A DNA stretch of 64,000 nucleotides from DASQMT01 sp963839615 (GCA_963839615.1 CAWIVY010000011.1:1-64000); one strand, 5' to 3'; positions 1 to 8,011 are shown, counted from the first letter of the stretch. The notes: generated from the sequence alone by a model not told the origin. Numbers and translations: made by a program.

Positions 1-2
1 GC

Positions 3-472
3 AGCCAGCGCGGCCTGGGCACGACCGAGGTGGCCGTGCTCCGTGGGGTCAACGAGGCCATCGACGGACGGATCGACGGCCAACTACGGCGCACGGTCGT
101 GGAAGAAGATACCTCGCCGACCGGGTTCTGGGCGACGCAGCCGCTCGGCCCGCAGCCCCACCTCCCGAACTCTACGACGACCTGCTCTCCCGGGCCGAAG
201 CCTGGCAGAAGAAGATCGCCAATGCCGGGTACGACGTCCGCGGCGATCTCGACGACCTGCTCCCCGATGAGCCGGAGAAGTCCTCGATCTCACCGGACGA
301 CGTCAGGACGAAGGCTCGCCTTCGGACCACGACCAAAGCGCTGGCCGACGTGCTGGTCGAGGTGGCCCGCTTGCGCGAGCACAACGAACAACTCGAGATC
401 CGCAACGCGAAGCTTCTGCGCAAGCGCAAGAAGCTCAAGCGGAAGCTGGCCGCATCCGAGGCCGCTGACTGA
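3..472 (+). pseudogene. 3' part of a sulfotransferase-like protein, broken by a frameshift
   Basis: The window opens inside this gene. From base 3 the coding frame reads a TEVAVLRGVNEAIDGR-type stretch; between about 95 and 105 the coding signal moves to the next frame (RRYLADRVLGD from base 104) and continues to TGA at 470-472. The last 50 residues are rich in Leu, Glu, Lys and Arg (LREHNEQLEIRNAKLL, then KRKKLKRKL) and look like a short coiled coil with a basic end. The TEVxxLRxVN and YLADRVL patterns recall the C-termini of actinobacterial sulfotransferase-like proteins; that assignment is from memory and weak. No single frame covers the gene, so it is either decayed or carries a sequencing indel. 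Confidence 0.4.
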
Positions 473-478
473 CGGCTG

Positions 479-856
479 TCAGTGTGGCTGCCAGGCGTCC
501 TCGTCGGCCGTCCGGCTGGTGACCGCCTTGGGCAGCTTCCCGTCGGCCATGTGCCGCAACGTGACCTCCTCGAAGACATCGCGCAACGATCGTCGCGCAG
601 CGATCCAGACATGTTGGAGCACAGCGGCGGACTGGTTGTAGCTGACGGCCTCGGGCCGCAGCCCGTAGACCGACACCAGCGGACCATCGACCGCGCGGAT
701 CACGTCGGCGACACTGATCTCCTCGGGCGCACGGTTCAGCCGCCAGCCACCCGATTGTCCCCGCTGGGACACCACGACGCCGGAGCGGCGCAGATCGGCG
801 AGGATGGCCTGGAGAAATGCGTGGGGGATCTCCTGAAGGCGACCAGGGTTAGCCAC
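479..856 (-). CDS. Rrf2-family transcriptional regulator, N-terminally truncated
   Basis: The 125-residue frame from GTG at 856 has the Rrf2 winged-helix core: EIPHAFLQAILADLRRSG (recognition helix region), SQRGQSGGWRLNR (wing) and ISVADVIRAVDGPL (dimerisation helix). Intact Rrf2 proteins begin about 30-40 residues earlier with an MRxxxxxDYALRAL helix. Part of that helix (ALRALIEMAGRTDG) is visible upstream at 860-905 in another frame, so the gene has lost its start and carries a frameshift near 865. No cysteines are present, so Fe-S sensing as in IscR or NsrR is unlikely. It converges on the damaged gene at 3-472. Probably non-functional unless the GTG start yields a stable fragment. Confidence 0.75.
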   Translation of the reverse strand: MANPGRLQEIPHAFLQAILADLRRSGVVVSQRGQSGGWRLNRAPEEISVADVIRAVDGPLVSVYGLRPEAVSYNQSAAVLQHVWIAARRSLRDVFEEVTLRHMADGKLPKAVTSRTADEDAWQPH

Positions 857-889
857 GCTGGGACCCGTCCGTACGACCAGCCATCTCGA

Positions 890-1459
890 TCAGGGCCCGC
901 AGGGCGGCATCTCCGCGCGGTTGGCGGGCGTGTCGATCATCTGCGGCAGCACCGCGTTGCAGCGGACCCCATCGTCCGCGTGCTCGCGCGCGACGACCTG
1001 GGCGAACGCGATCACGGCGGCCTTGGAGGCGCAGTAGCCCGCGGCCCCGGCGAACGGGTGCAGCGCCGAGCGCGACGAGACGCAGACGACGGATCCGCCG
1101 CCCGCGGCGACGAGCGCCGGCAGCGCGGCCTGCGTGACGAGGTAGGTCGGGCGCAGGTTGAGCGCGAACTGGGCCTCGAACTCGGCCACCGGCGTGTCGG
1201 CCACGGGCTGGCCGGCGGCGAAGCCGCCGACGAGGTTCGCGACCGCGCGCAGCGGCGCGCCCGCGTCGCCGGTGGCGGCGCCGACCGCGCGCGCGACGTC
1301 GCCGGCGTCGGTCAGGTCGGCCTGGACAACCTCGGCGCCCTGCATCTCCGCGTCACGCTTGTCGAGCACGACGACGCGCCAGCCGTTCGCCGCGAACGCC
1401 GCGACGACCGCGCGCCCGAGCCCGCCGGTGCCCCCCGTGATCAGCGCGGTGCGATCCAT
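890..1459 (-). CDS. Short-chain dehydrogenase/reductase, C-terminally truncated
   Basis: Classical SDR of 189 residues starting at ATG 1459 (MDRTALITGG). The Rossmann motif TGGTGGLG lies at the N-terminus, then an NLVGG segment in place of NNAG, the catalytic Ser in VCVSSRSA and YCASK (Tyr-x3-Lys). The frame ends abruptly just after the DTPANRAEMP segment, where family members continue about 40-50 residues (substrate lid and the final GxxxPVxG strand). The end coincides with the start of Rrf2-like sequence at about 905, which suggests a deletion or misjoin. It is divergent from the OB-HD gene at 1521. Substrate unknown; catalytic residues are intact but the fold is incomplete. Confidence 0.8.
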   Translation of the reverse strand: MDRTALITGGTGGLGRAVVAAFAANGWRVVVLDKRDAEMQGAEVVQADLTDAGDVARAVGAATGDAGAPLRAVANLVGGFAAGQPVADTPVAEFEAQFALNLRPTYLVTQAALPALVAAGGGSVVCVSSRSALHPFAGAAGYCASKAAVIAFAQVVAREHADDGVRCNAVLPQMIDTPANRAEMPPCGP

Positions 1460-1520
1460 GGAGCGCACGCTACCGCGCCGCAAGCGATCCTGTCCGATAG
1501 CGGATCTACGTTTCGACCCA

Positions 1521-2477
1521 ATGGTCGTGCGCCAACTCACAGACGGACAGGAGCTCGACTGCGTCCTGCTGGTGCGCGACCGCGAGCTGCGCACGAAGCG
1601 CGACGGCAGCCAGTACCTCCGGCTGACGCTCGGCGACCGGACCGGATCGGTCGCCGCTGTCGTCTGGGACGGCGTCGCCGACCTGTCCGCGGTCTGCGGC
1701 AACGGCGCCGCGGTGCGCGTTCAGGGCCACTACTCGGTGCACCCCCGCTACGGGGCGCAGATCGCGATCCGCGCGCTGCGCGCCGCACGCGAGAACGAGG
1801 TCGACTACGGCGAGCTGCTCGACGGCCCGCCGCGCGACGCGGTGCAGATGGAGGCCGACCTGCGCGAGCTCATCCGCACGGTCCAGAACCCGCACCTGCG
1901 GGCGCTGCTCGATGCCGTGCTCGGCCCGTACGCGGACACGTGGCGCCGCTTCCGCGACGCCCCCGCCGCCAAGCGCTACCACCAGGCGTACCGGCACGGG
2001 CTGCTCGAGCACTCGCTCACGGTCGCCCAGTCGGTCTCCGCGATCGCGGCGAACTTCCCCGGCATCGACCGCGACGTCGCCGTCTGCGGCGCGCTCCTGC
2101 ACGACATCGGCAAGCTCGACGCCTACACGGCGGACCCGCTGGCGATCGACATGACCGACGCCGGCAAGCTCCAGGGCGAGATCCCGCTCGGCTACTACCG
2201 CGTGCGGCGCCTGATCGAGGACATCCCGGGCTTCCCGCCCGAGCTCGCGGCCGCGGTGGTGCACATCATCCTCAGCCACCACGGCGCGCTCGAGCACGGC
2301 TCGCCCGTCGTCCCGTGCACCCGCGAGGCGACGCTCGTGCACATGATCGACAACCTCGGCGGCCGGCTCGGCTCGTTCGACCGGCTGGAGAAGGAGCTGC
2401 CCGACGGCTCGCGCTGGTCGGGCTACGACCGCGCGCTCGGCGGCGGGGCGTTCTTCGCCGCCAAGGAGGCGGCGTAG
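1521..2477 (+). CDS. OB-fold/HD-domain 3'-5' exoribonuclease-like protein (YhaM family)
   Basis: 318 residues from ATG 1521 (MVVRQLTDGQ). Residues 1-95 form an OB-fold-like domain (TKRDGSQYLRLTLGDRTGSV, then VRVQGHYSVH); residues about 150-270 form an HD phosphohydrolase domain with HGLLEHSL, LLHDIGK (the HD metal pair) and ILSHHG. This order is that of YhaM/CBF1-type 3'-5' exoribonucleases. The expected role is cytoplasmic RNA or single-stranded DNA trimming; activity is inferred from the family. An in-frame upstream extension exists but lies over the divergent SDR, and homology starts at this ATG. A paralogue with the same layout lies at 59511-60368. Confidence 0.85.
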   Translation: MVVRQLTDGQELDCVLLVRDRELRTKRDGSQYLRLTLGDRTGSVAAVVWDGVADLSAVCGNGAAVRVQGHYSVHPRYGAQIAIRALRAARENEVDYGELLDGPPRDAVQMEADLRELIRTVQNPHLRALLDAVLGPYADTWRRFRDAPAAKRYHQAYRHGLLEHSLTVAQSVSAIAANFPGIDRDVAVCGALLHDIGKLDAYTADPLAIDMTDAGKLQGEIPLGYYRVRRLIEDIPGFPPELAAAVVHIILSHHGALEHGSPVVPCTREATLVHMIDNLGGRLGSFDRLEKELPDGSRWSGYDRALGGGAFFAAKEAA

Positions 2478-2551
2478 AGGCGGGCTCCGTGGCCGGGCGG
2501 GCGGCGCGCGGCGAACTTCAACCGCGGCATTGAGGGAGGGGGCCTCGAATC

Positions 2552-2695
2552 GTGTGGCGCTTTCGCGGAGCGCTCGGGCGCGTGCAGTTGGATCGAAATG
2601 CACTACATGGGTGCATTTGCGTCCAAGTGCACACGCGGCGAAGCGCTCCGGCGCGCGTGGATCCAAATCCATCACATCGATGAATTTGCGTCCAA
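2552..2695. repeat. Two tandem ~70-base units, each ending in an imperfect palindrome
   Basis: The 298 bases between the OB-HD gene and the HisKA gene (2478-2775) contain no gene. They hold two related units. Each has a GC-rich part (GGAGCGCTCGGGCGCGTG against GAAGCGCTCCGGCGCGCG) followed by an A/T-richer palindrome at 2588-2626 and 2658-2695. The palindrome arms are TTGGATCGAAATGCAC / GTGCATTTGCGTCCAA in the first copy and TGGATCCAAATCCATC / GATGAATTTGCGTCCAA in the second. The flanking genes converge, so these could act as terminators, as protein-binding sites, or be a small dispersed repeat family. Confidence 0.7.
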
Positions 2696-2775
2696 CTTCA
2701 CCCGCGCGGAACCGCCACCACGATCCGGGCCCGTCCTCAATGCCGCAGTTGACTGTCTCCGGGCGACCCGCGGAG

Positions 2776-2970
2776 CTACTCGATCCGGTCGATCAGCTCG
2801 CGCATCTCGATCGCCGCGTTGAGCACCCGCTGGGAGTAGTCGCGGCGCTGCTCCTCGGTCAGCGGACGCTCGGCCGCCATGATCTCGGCGAACCCGATCA
2901 CCACGGTGAGCGGCGTCCGCAGGTCGTGCCGGAGCCGGCCGATGCGGTCGGCGGTGGGGCCGTCAGTCAC
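2776..2970 (-). CDS. Orphan HisKA (histidine kinase dimerisation) mini-protein
   Basis: 64 residues. Almost the whole protein is one HisKA helical hairpin: H-box RHDLRTPLTVVIGFAEIM with the phosphorylatable His at residue 15, followed by a second helix with LNAAIEMRELID. There is no HATPase_c domain, no sensor and no membrane segment. Its ATG overlaps the TGA of the upstream response regulator by 8 bases, so the two are co-transcribed and probably translationally coupled. It could be a phosphotransfer or dimerisation partner of the regulator; it cannot autophosphorylate on its own. The alternative, a truncated kinase remnant, is not excluded, but no kinase sequence follows in the repeat region downstream. 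Confidence 0.7.
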   Translation of the reverse strand: MTDGPTADRIGRLRHDLRTPLTVVIGFAEIMAAERPLTEEQRRDYSQRVLNAAIEMRELIDRIE

Positions 2971-3616
2971 CCTCGGCCTCCTTGTCGTCGTGCGAGGAGA
3001 TGTAGCCCTCGCGCAGCGCGATCGCGATCGCGTGCACGCGGGTGGTCGCCTCGAGCTTGTTCATCGCGTTGCGGATGTGCGTCTTGACGGTCTCGGCGGA
3101 GATCACCAGCCGCGCGGCCACCGCCTCGCCCGTGAGCCCCTGGGCGAGCAGGTCGAGGATCTCGCGCTCGCGACTCGAGATCAACGGCAGCCGCTCCGTC
3201 GCGCGGCGCGACAGCAGGGCCGGGCGCAGCCGCGGATCGACGTAGCTGCCGCCGCCGGCCACCTGGGCCAGCGCGTCGACCAGCTCGCGCGGGCTGCCGT
3301 CCTTGAGCGCGTAGCCGCGGGCGCCGGAGTCGAGCCCGCTGAAGAGCAGCTCCTCGTCGGACGAGCCGGTGTAGAGGACCACGCGGCGCTCGGGATCGTC
3401 CGCGAGCAGGCTGCGCGTCAGGTCGATCCCGTCCTCCTCCTCGCCGAGCCGGATGTCCACCAGCGCGACGTCGGGCGCGAGCTCCTCGACGAGCCTGCGA
3501 CCCTCCGCCGCGGTGCCCGCCGTCCCCACGACGTCGCAGCCCTCGCGGGCGAGCAGCAGCTCGAGCCCCTCGCGCAGCGCCTGGTGGTCTTCGATGAGAA
3601 CGAGCCGCAAGCGCAC
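2963..3616 (-). CDS. NarL/FixJ-family response regulator
   Basis: 217 residues from GTG 3614-3616. Residues 1-120 form a receiver domain: acidic pocket IEDH (Glu9-Asp10), phospho-acceptor Asp54 in VALVDIRLG, the Thr/Ser switch in LYTGSS and Lys in YALKDGS. Residues about 145-205 form a LuxR-type HTH (ISSREREILDLLAQGLTGEA, then SAETVKTHIRNAMNKL). The expected role is a DNA-binding transcription regulator activated by phosphorylation. The partner gene downstream encodes only a HisKA hairpin, so the cognate ATP-binding kinase must lie elsewhere. It is divergent from pafBC, with about 118 bases between the starts. Confidence 0.92.
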   Translation of the reverse strand: MRLRLVLIEDHQALREGLELLLAREGCDVVGTAGTAAEGRRLVEELAPDVALVDIRLGEEEDGIDLTRSLLADDPERRVVLYTGSSDEELLFSGLDSGARGYALKDGSPRELVDALAQVAGGGSYVDPRLRPALLSRRATERLPLISSREREILDLLAQGLTGEAVAARLVISAETVKTHIRNAMNKLEATTRVHAIAIALREGYISSHDDKEAEGD

Positions 3617-3734
3617 ACCCTGTGTATAGCGGCCGCGCGAGGTGAGATGCCACGCACGCGGTTATCCAGCAAACACCGCGAAAACGTAGCGTCGCAATCG
3701 CGCGGTCCGGGGCTTTCGCCGCAGACCGCGGTCT

Positions 3735-5798
3735 ATGGTGGCTGTCGTGGCGAAGGACACCGAGAAGCTGATCCGGCAGCTGTCGCTGATCTCATATCTG
3801 ATGGCCGAGCGGCGCCCGGTCACGGCTACGGAGATCCGGCGCGACGTCGAGGGCTACTCCGACATGACCGAGGACGCGTTCGCCCGGCGCTTCTACGCCG
3901 ACCGGGCCGAGCTCGACTCGCTCGGCATCCACCTCTCGGTCGACCGGCCGGCCGACGGCTTCACCGAGCAGGAGAACTACTCGCTCGCGCCCGAGGCGTT
4001 CTTCCTCCCGGCGATCGAGTTCACCGACGCCGAGCTCGCCGCGCTGCAGACTGCGCTGAGCCTGCTCGACGGGGAGTTCGCGTACGCCGAGCCGCTGCGG
4101 CTGGCGCTCCAGCAGCTCACCTGGGGACGCCCGAGCCCGCTCGACTCGCCCGCCCAGCGCGCGATCGGCCTGGGCATCACGGGGTCGGCCGGCGGCGCCG
4201 AGCTGTCGGCGCGGCTGGCCAAGGTGGACACGGCGATCTACCGGCGCAAGCGGATCGAGTTCGAGTACTTCACGATGCAGACCGGCGAGACCGCCCTGCG
4301 CAAGGTCGACCCGTACGAGCTGCTGTTCGAGGGCGGCCAGTTCTACCTCGTCGGCTGGTCGCACGAGCGCGAGGCGATCCGCGTGTTCCGGCTCTCGCGC
4401 ATCCGCGGCAAGGTGGCCTACGCGACGAAGGCCGAGCACGACTTCCAGCGGCCCGAGGACTTCGACCCGCGCGAGTACGCCAACCGCATCCCGTGGCAGC
4501 TCGGCGAGCCGCGCGACACGGCCGAGATCTGGATCTCCGACCGGATCGCCTGGCATGTCGAGCGCAACTTCGGGCGCTACGGGGAGCTCACCGACGCCGA
4601 CGACGGCGGGCGGATCTACCGCACGCCGTACGCGAACCCGCGACTGCTGCTCGCGTGGGCGATCGGCTACGAGCAGCATGCGCGCGTGCTCGGCCCGCCC
4701 GAGCTGGCGGAGGAGCTGCACCGGCGCCTGGATCGCGTCGCGGACCTGCACAGGGGCGACTCGCTCGTGTCGATCGGCCAGGGCCACGCGCCCGTGCACG
4801 TGCACGTCGAGCGCGAGCCCGGCGGGCGCCAGCGCGAATCGAGCGGCATCCGCCCGGAGCGGTTCGCGCGCCTCGTCACGCTCGCGTCGGTCCTGATCCA
4901 GGCCGGCCGCGCAGGCGAGCGGCTCGAGTCCGCGCAGGTCTGCGAGCGGCTGCAGATGTCGCCGCAGGAGCTGCGCGAGGACGTCTCCGTGCTCAACGTC
5001 GTGAACTTCGGCGGCGGCGCCTACGTGCTCTACGCCGAGGTGCTCCCCAACGGCCAGATCGAGGTCGACCCCGAGCCCTATTCGGACACCTTCGACCGCC
5101 CCGCCCGGCTGCTGCCGATCGAGGCGCGCGCCCTGCTCGCGGCGATCGAGCTGCTCGGGGTGCGTCTCTCCGAGCATCTGGCCACCGTGCGCGAGAAGCT
5201 CGAGCACGCGCTCGGCGACATCGCCAAGGAGGGCTTGCTCGTCTCGAACGCACGCACGGACGACGCGATCGCGCGCAAGGTCGGCGAGGCGATCGAGGGG
5301 CGCCGGCTGATCGAGCTCGAGTACTACGCCGAGAACGAGGATCGGTTCTCGATCCGGGTCGCCGAGCCGTACGCGCTCATGAACGGGCTCGAAGGCTGGT
5401 ACGTGAAGGTCTTCGACCCCGCCAAGGACGACGTGCGCAGCTTCCGGCTGGACCGGATCAAGCGCGTCGACGTGCTGGACGAGACCTACCAGGTCCGCGC
5501 CGACCTCGACCCGATCGCCGACGTGGAAGGGTGGCCGCGCACCGGCCAGGTCGACGGCTCGCGGATCGCGCACGTCTGGATCTCGCCCGAGCACGCGCGC
5601 TGGGTCGCGGAGGAGCGCACGGTGCTCGCCGAGCTCGACGACGGCGCCGTGATCGTCGAATGGGCGTTCAAGGGCGACCGCTACCTCGTCAAGGAGATCC
5701 TCAAGGAGGCGGGCGACGCCGCGGTGATCGAGCCCGCCGACGTCCGCGAGGCCGTGCTGGTCGCCGCCGAGCGGCTTCTGGCACCCTCCCCCCGGTGA
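3735..5798 (+). CDS. pafBC: PafB-PafC fusion: tandem HTH-WYL transcriptional regulator
   Basis: 687 residues, about twice a single WYL regulator. Module 1 has an HTH (residues ~1-70, TATEIRRDVEGYSD) and a WYL core at about 158-235 (RRKRIEFEYFTMQTG, then YLVGWSHE). Module 2 starts near residue 374 with a second HTH-like region (ESAQVCERLQMSPQELRED) and a WYL core from about 523 (RRLIELEYYAENED, then GWYVKVFD). In mycobacteria PafB and PafC are separate heterodimerising activators of the RecA-independent DNA-damage response, linked to the Pup-proteasome locus. Here they are one protein; no pup, prcBA or pafA gene is in the window. ATG 3735 is used; GTG 3750 is an alternative. Confidence 0.88.
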   Translation: MVAVVAKDTEKLIRQLSLISYLMAERRPVTATEIRRDVEGYSDMTEDAFARRFYADRAELDSLGIHLSVDRPADGFTEQENYSLAPEAFFLPAIEFTDAELAALQTALSLLDGEFAYAEPLRLALQQLTWGRPSPLDSPAQRAIGLGITGSAGGAELSARLAKVDTAIYRRKRIEFEYFTMQTGETALRKVDPYELLFEGGQFYLVGWSHEREAIRVFRLSRIRGKVAYATKAEHDFQRPEDFDPREYANRIPWQLGEPRDTAEIWISDRIAWHVERNFGRYGELTDADDGGRIYRTPYANPRLLLAWAIGYEQHARVLGPPELAEELHRRLDRVADLHRGDSLVSIGQGHAPVHVHVEREPGGRQRESSGIRPERFARLVTLASVLIQAGRAGERLESAQVCERLQMSPQELREDVSVLNVVNFGGGAYVLYAEVLPNGQIEVDPEPYSDTFDRPARLLPIEARALLAAIELLGVRLSEHLATVREKLEHALGDIAKEGLLVSNARTDDAIARKVGEAIEGRRLIELEYYAENEDRFSIRVAEPYALMNGLEGWYVKVFDPAKDDVRSFRLDRIKRVDVLDETYQVRADLDPIADVEGWPRTGQVDGSRIAHVWISPEHARWVAEERTVLAELDDGAVIVEWAFKGDRYLVKEILKEAGDAAVIEPADVREAVLVAAERLLAPSPR

Positions 5799-6256
5799 GC
5801 CGCCGCTCCCAGATCGTGATGTCGGAGGACGAGGCCTCGGCCTTCCTCCGCGACGGCAGCACGGTCACCTGCGCCACCAACGGCCACGACGGCTGGCCGC
5901 ACCTGATGCCGCTCTGGTACGTGATCCGCGCAAGCGAGCTGTGGGCGTGGACGTACGCCAAGTCGCAGAAGGTCGCCAACCTGCGCCGCGACCCGCGCTG
6001 CACGCTCCAGGTCGAGGCCGGCACCGAGTACGCGCAGCTGCGCGGGGTGATGCTGGCCTGCGAGGCGGTCGTGCACGAGGACATCGACGTGGTCGCGCCG
6101 CTCGGCGCCGAGATCGCCGCGCGCTACGGCGGCGCCGGCCTGAAGCCCGAGCTCGAGGCCGCGATGCGCGCGCAGGCGGCGAAGCGCGTGGGGCTGCAGT
6201 TCGTCGAGCGCCGGCGCGTCACCTGGGACCACCGCAAGCTCGGAGGCACGTATTGA
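5795..6256 (+). CDS. Pyridoxamine 5'-phosphate oxidase-fold (PPOX) flavin/F420-binding protein
   Basis: 153 residues from GTG 5795, overlapping the pafBC stop by 4 bases. The split beta-barrel signature is present: FLRDGSTVTCATNGHDGWPHLMP, then LWAWTYAKSQKVANLRRDPR, then TLQVEAGTEYAQLRGV, typical of actinobacterial F420- or FMN-dependent PPOX-class oxidoreductases. Cytoplasmic, probably dimeric. Which cofactor it uses cannot be told from sequence alone. It is co-transcribed with pafBC and rmlA through overlapping start/stop codons. Confidence 0.85.
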   Translation: MSRRSQIVMSEDEASAFLRDGSTVTCATNGHDGWPHLMPLWYVIRASELWAWTYAKSQKVANLRRDPRCTLQVEAGTEYAQLRGVMLACEAVVHEDIDVVAPLGAEIAARYGGAGLKPELEAAMRAQAAKRVGLQFVERRRVTWDHRKLGGTY

Positions 6257-7128
6257 AGGGGATCATCCTCGCCGGCGGGTCCGGCACGCGGCTCTACCCG
6301 ATCACGCAGGGCATCTCGAAGCAGATCATGCCCGTCTACGACAAGCCGATGATCTACTACCCGCTCGCGACGCTGATGATGGCGGGCATCCGCGAGGTGC
6401 TGATCATCACCACGCCGGTCGACCAGGAGCAGTTCCGACGGCTGCTCGGCGACGGCTCGCAGTTCGGCTGCCGCTTCTCGTACGCCGCGCAGGAGACCCC
6501 GCGCGGGCTGGCCGACGCTTTCATCATCGGCGCCGAGCACATCGGCGAGGACTCCGTCGCGATGATCCTCGGCGACAACATCTTCTACGGCTACGGGCTT
6601 GGCGCACAGCTCAAGGAGCTCACCGATCCCGACGGGGGCGCGGTGTTCGCGTATCACGTCGCCGACCCCGAGCGCTACGGCGTGGTCGAGTTCGACGACG
6701 CGCGCAACGCCGTCTCGATCGAGGAGAAGCCCGAGCGGCCGAAGTCCAACTACGCCGTCGTCGGGCTCTACTTCTATGACAACGACGTCGTCGAGATCGC
6801 GCGCAACGTCACGCCGAGCGGGCGCGGCGAGATCGAGATCACCGACGTCAACCGCGAGTACCTGCGGCGCGGCAAGCTGCGCGTCGGCGTGCTCGACCGC
6901 GGCACCGCCTGGCTGGACACGGGCACGTTCAACTCGCTGATGCAGGCGGCCGAGTTCGTGCGCGTCATCGAGGAGCGCCAGGGGCTGCGGATCGGCTCGC
7001 CGGAGGAGATCGCCTGGCGCGAGGGCTTCATCGACGACGCCGCGCTGCGCGCGCTGGCCGAGCCGCTGGTCAAGAGCGGCTACGGGGGGTATCTGCTGTC
7101 GCTGCTGGCGGGCGACCACGCACGATGA
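6253..7128 (+). CDS. rmlA: Glucose-1-phosphate thymidylyltransferase
   Basis: 291 residues. It starts at TTG 6253, overlapping the previous stop by 4 bases, with GGAGG at 6242-6246 as a well-spaced ribosome site; homology begins right there (KGIILAGGSGTRLYP). It makes dTDP-glucose from glucose-1-phosphate and dTTP, the first step of dTDP-L-rhamnose synthesis. Visible motifs: the nucleotidyltransferase loop GGSGTRLYP, KQIMPVYDKPMIYYPL, LGDNIFYG and EEKPERPKSNYAVVGLYFYD. rmlD and rmlB lie 6 kb downstream; no rmlC was found in the window. Its 3' end overlaps the convergent EamA gene by 59 bases. Confidence 0.95.
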   Translation: MKGIILAGGSGTRLYPITQGISKQIMPVYDKPMIYYPLATLMMAGIREVLIITTPVDQEQFRRLLGDGSQFGCRFSYAAQETPRGLADAFIIGAEHIGEDSVAMILGDNIFYGYGLGAQLKELTDPDGGAVFAYHVADPERYGVVEFDDARNAVSIEEKPERPKSNYAVVGLYFYDNDVVEIARNVTPSGRGEIEITDVNREYLRRGKLRVGVLDRGTAWLDTGTFNSLMQAAEFVRVIEERQGLRIGSPEEIAWREGFIDDAALRALAEPLVKSGYGGYLLSLLAGDHAR

Positions 7129-7999
7129 GCGCGACGGACGCCAGCACGGCGAGCGCACCCACGCCGATCTCCGGCGTGAGCGCCTCCGAGAGCAGCGCCC
7201 AGCCGAGTGCCACCGCGACGACCGGGTTGACATACGCGTAGGTCGACACCGTGGAGATCGGCACGTTCGCCAGCAGCCACACGAACGCCGAGTACGCCAG
7301 CAGCGAGCCCGGCCCGACCAGGTACGCGAACGCGGCGAGCGACTCCGCGCTGAAGCGCTGCGGCTCGAGGTCGCCCAGCTCTCCGGCGGCCACCCCCGCG
7401 AGCGCGAGCACGAAGCCCGCGGCGAGCAGCTCCAGCGCAGTGGTCAGCAGCGCGTCGCGCGGCAACGGCGCGCGCGGCGACCAGAACTGTCCCGCCGCCT
7501 CGATCGCGGCCGCAGCCACGAGCACCAGCAGCCACCCGAACGGCGGGCCGCCGGCGCCGGGCGAGACCAGGAGCGCGACACCGGCGAGCCCGACCGCGAC
7601 GGCGGCGAGCGTCGCACGTCCCGGACGCTCGCCGTGCGCCAGCCGGAGGAGCACGATCCAGAGCGGCACGGAGGCGATGATCAGCGCGGCGAGGCCCGCA
7701 GGCACCTCCTGCTCGGCGAGCGCGAGCAGGCCGATGTCGCCGAGGATGACCGTTCCCACTGCCGCGGCGCCGAGCGCCTCGCGCCGCCGCAGCGCCACCC
7801 GTGCCCGGCCGCCGCGCGCCAGCAGCCAGCCGAAGAGCAGGATCCCCGCGAGGCCGAACCGAGCGGCCGTGCCGAGCAGCGGCGGCACCGACTCGACCAT
7901 CACGCGAATCGACGGATACGTCGCGCCCCAGGCGATGTACACAGTCAGCAGGGCGAGTGCGGCACGCCGCCGAGGTGACCCCAGCGCAGTAACATGCAT
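7070..7999 (-). CDS. EamA/DMT-family permease
   Basis: 309 residues with ten hydrophobic segments in two EamA halves: N-terminal IAWGATYPSIRVMVESVPP, typical of RhaT/YdcZ-type DMT exporters, and a second repeat with ISTVSTYAYVNPVVAVALGWALLSE. The family exports small metabolites or drugs across the inner membrane; the substrate here is unknown. It is divergently transcribed from a MarR regulator with only 5 bases between the two ATGs, so that regulator most likely controls it. Its 3' end overlaps rmlA on the other strand. Confidence 0.9.
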   Translation of the reverse strand: MHVTALGSPRRRAALALLTVYIAWGATYPSIRVMVESVPPLLGTAARFGLAGILLFGWLLARGGRARVALRRREALGAAAVGTVILGDIGLLALAEQEVPAGLAALIIASVPLWIVLLRLAHGERPGRATLAAVAVGLAGVALLVSPGAGGPPFGWLLVLVAAAAIEAAGQFWSPRAPLPRDALLTTALELLAAGFVLALAGVAAGELGDLEPQRFSAESLAAFAYLVGPGSLLAYSAFVWLLANVPISTVSTYAYVNPVVAVALGWALLSEALTPEIGVGALAVLASVALIVRGRPPAATADTPRSRS

Positions 8000-8011
8000 A
8001 AGTAATGCATG
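7993..8011. promoter_or_regulatory. Perfect dyad overlapping both start codons of the EamA/MarR pair
   Basis: Bases 7993-7999 (CATGCAT) and 8005-8011 (ATGCATG) form a perfect 7-base inverted repeat around the 5-base gap. Both ATG codons lie inside the arms. A MarR dimer bound here would cover both initiation regions. Leaderless or near-leaderless transcripts are implied. Operator function is inferred from position and symmetry. Confidence 0.55.

Noticed and set aside
2879..6256. A 1,125-codon open frame on the plus strand across the response regulator and pafBC genes
   Set aside because: It is a high-GC shadow frame, Arg/Ala/Pro-rich without domains; only its last 153 codons (from GTG 5795) are a real gene.
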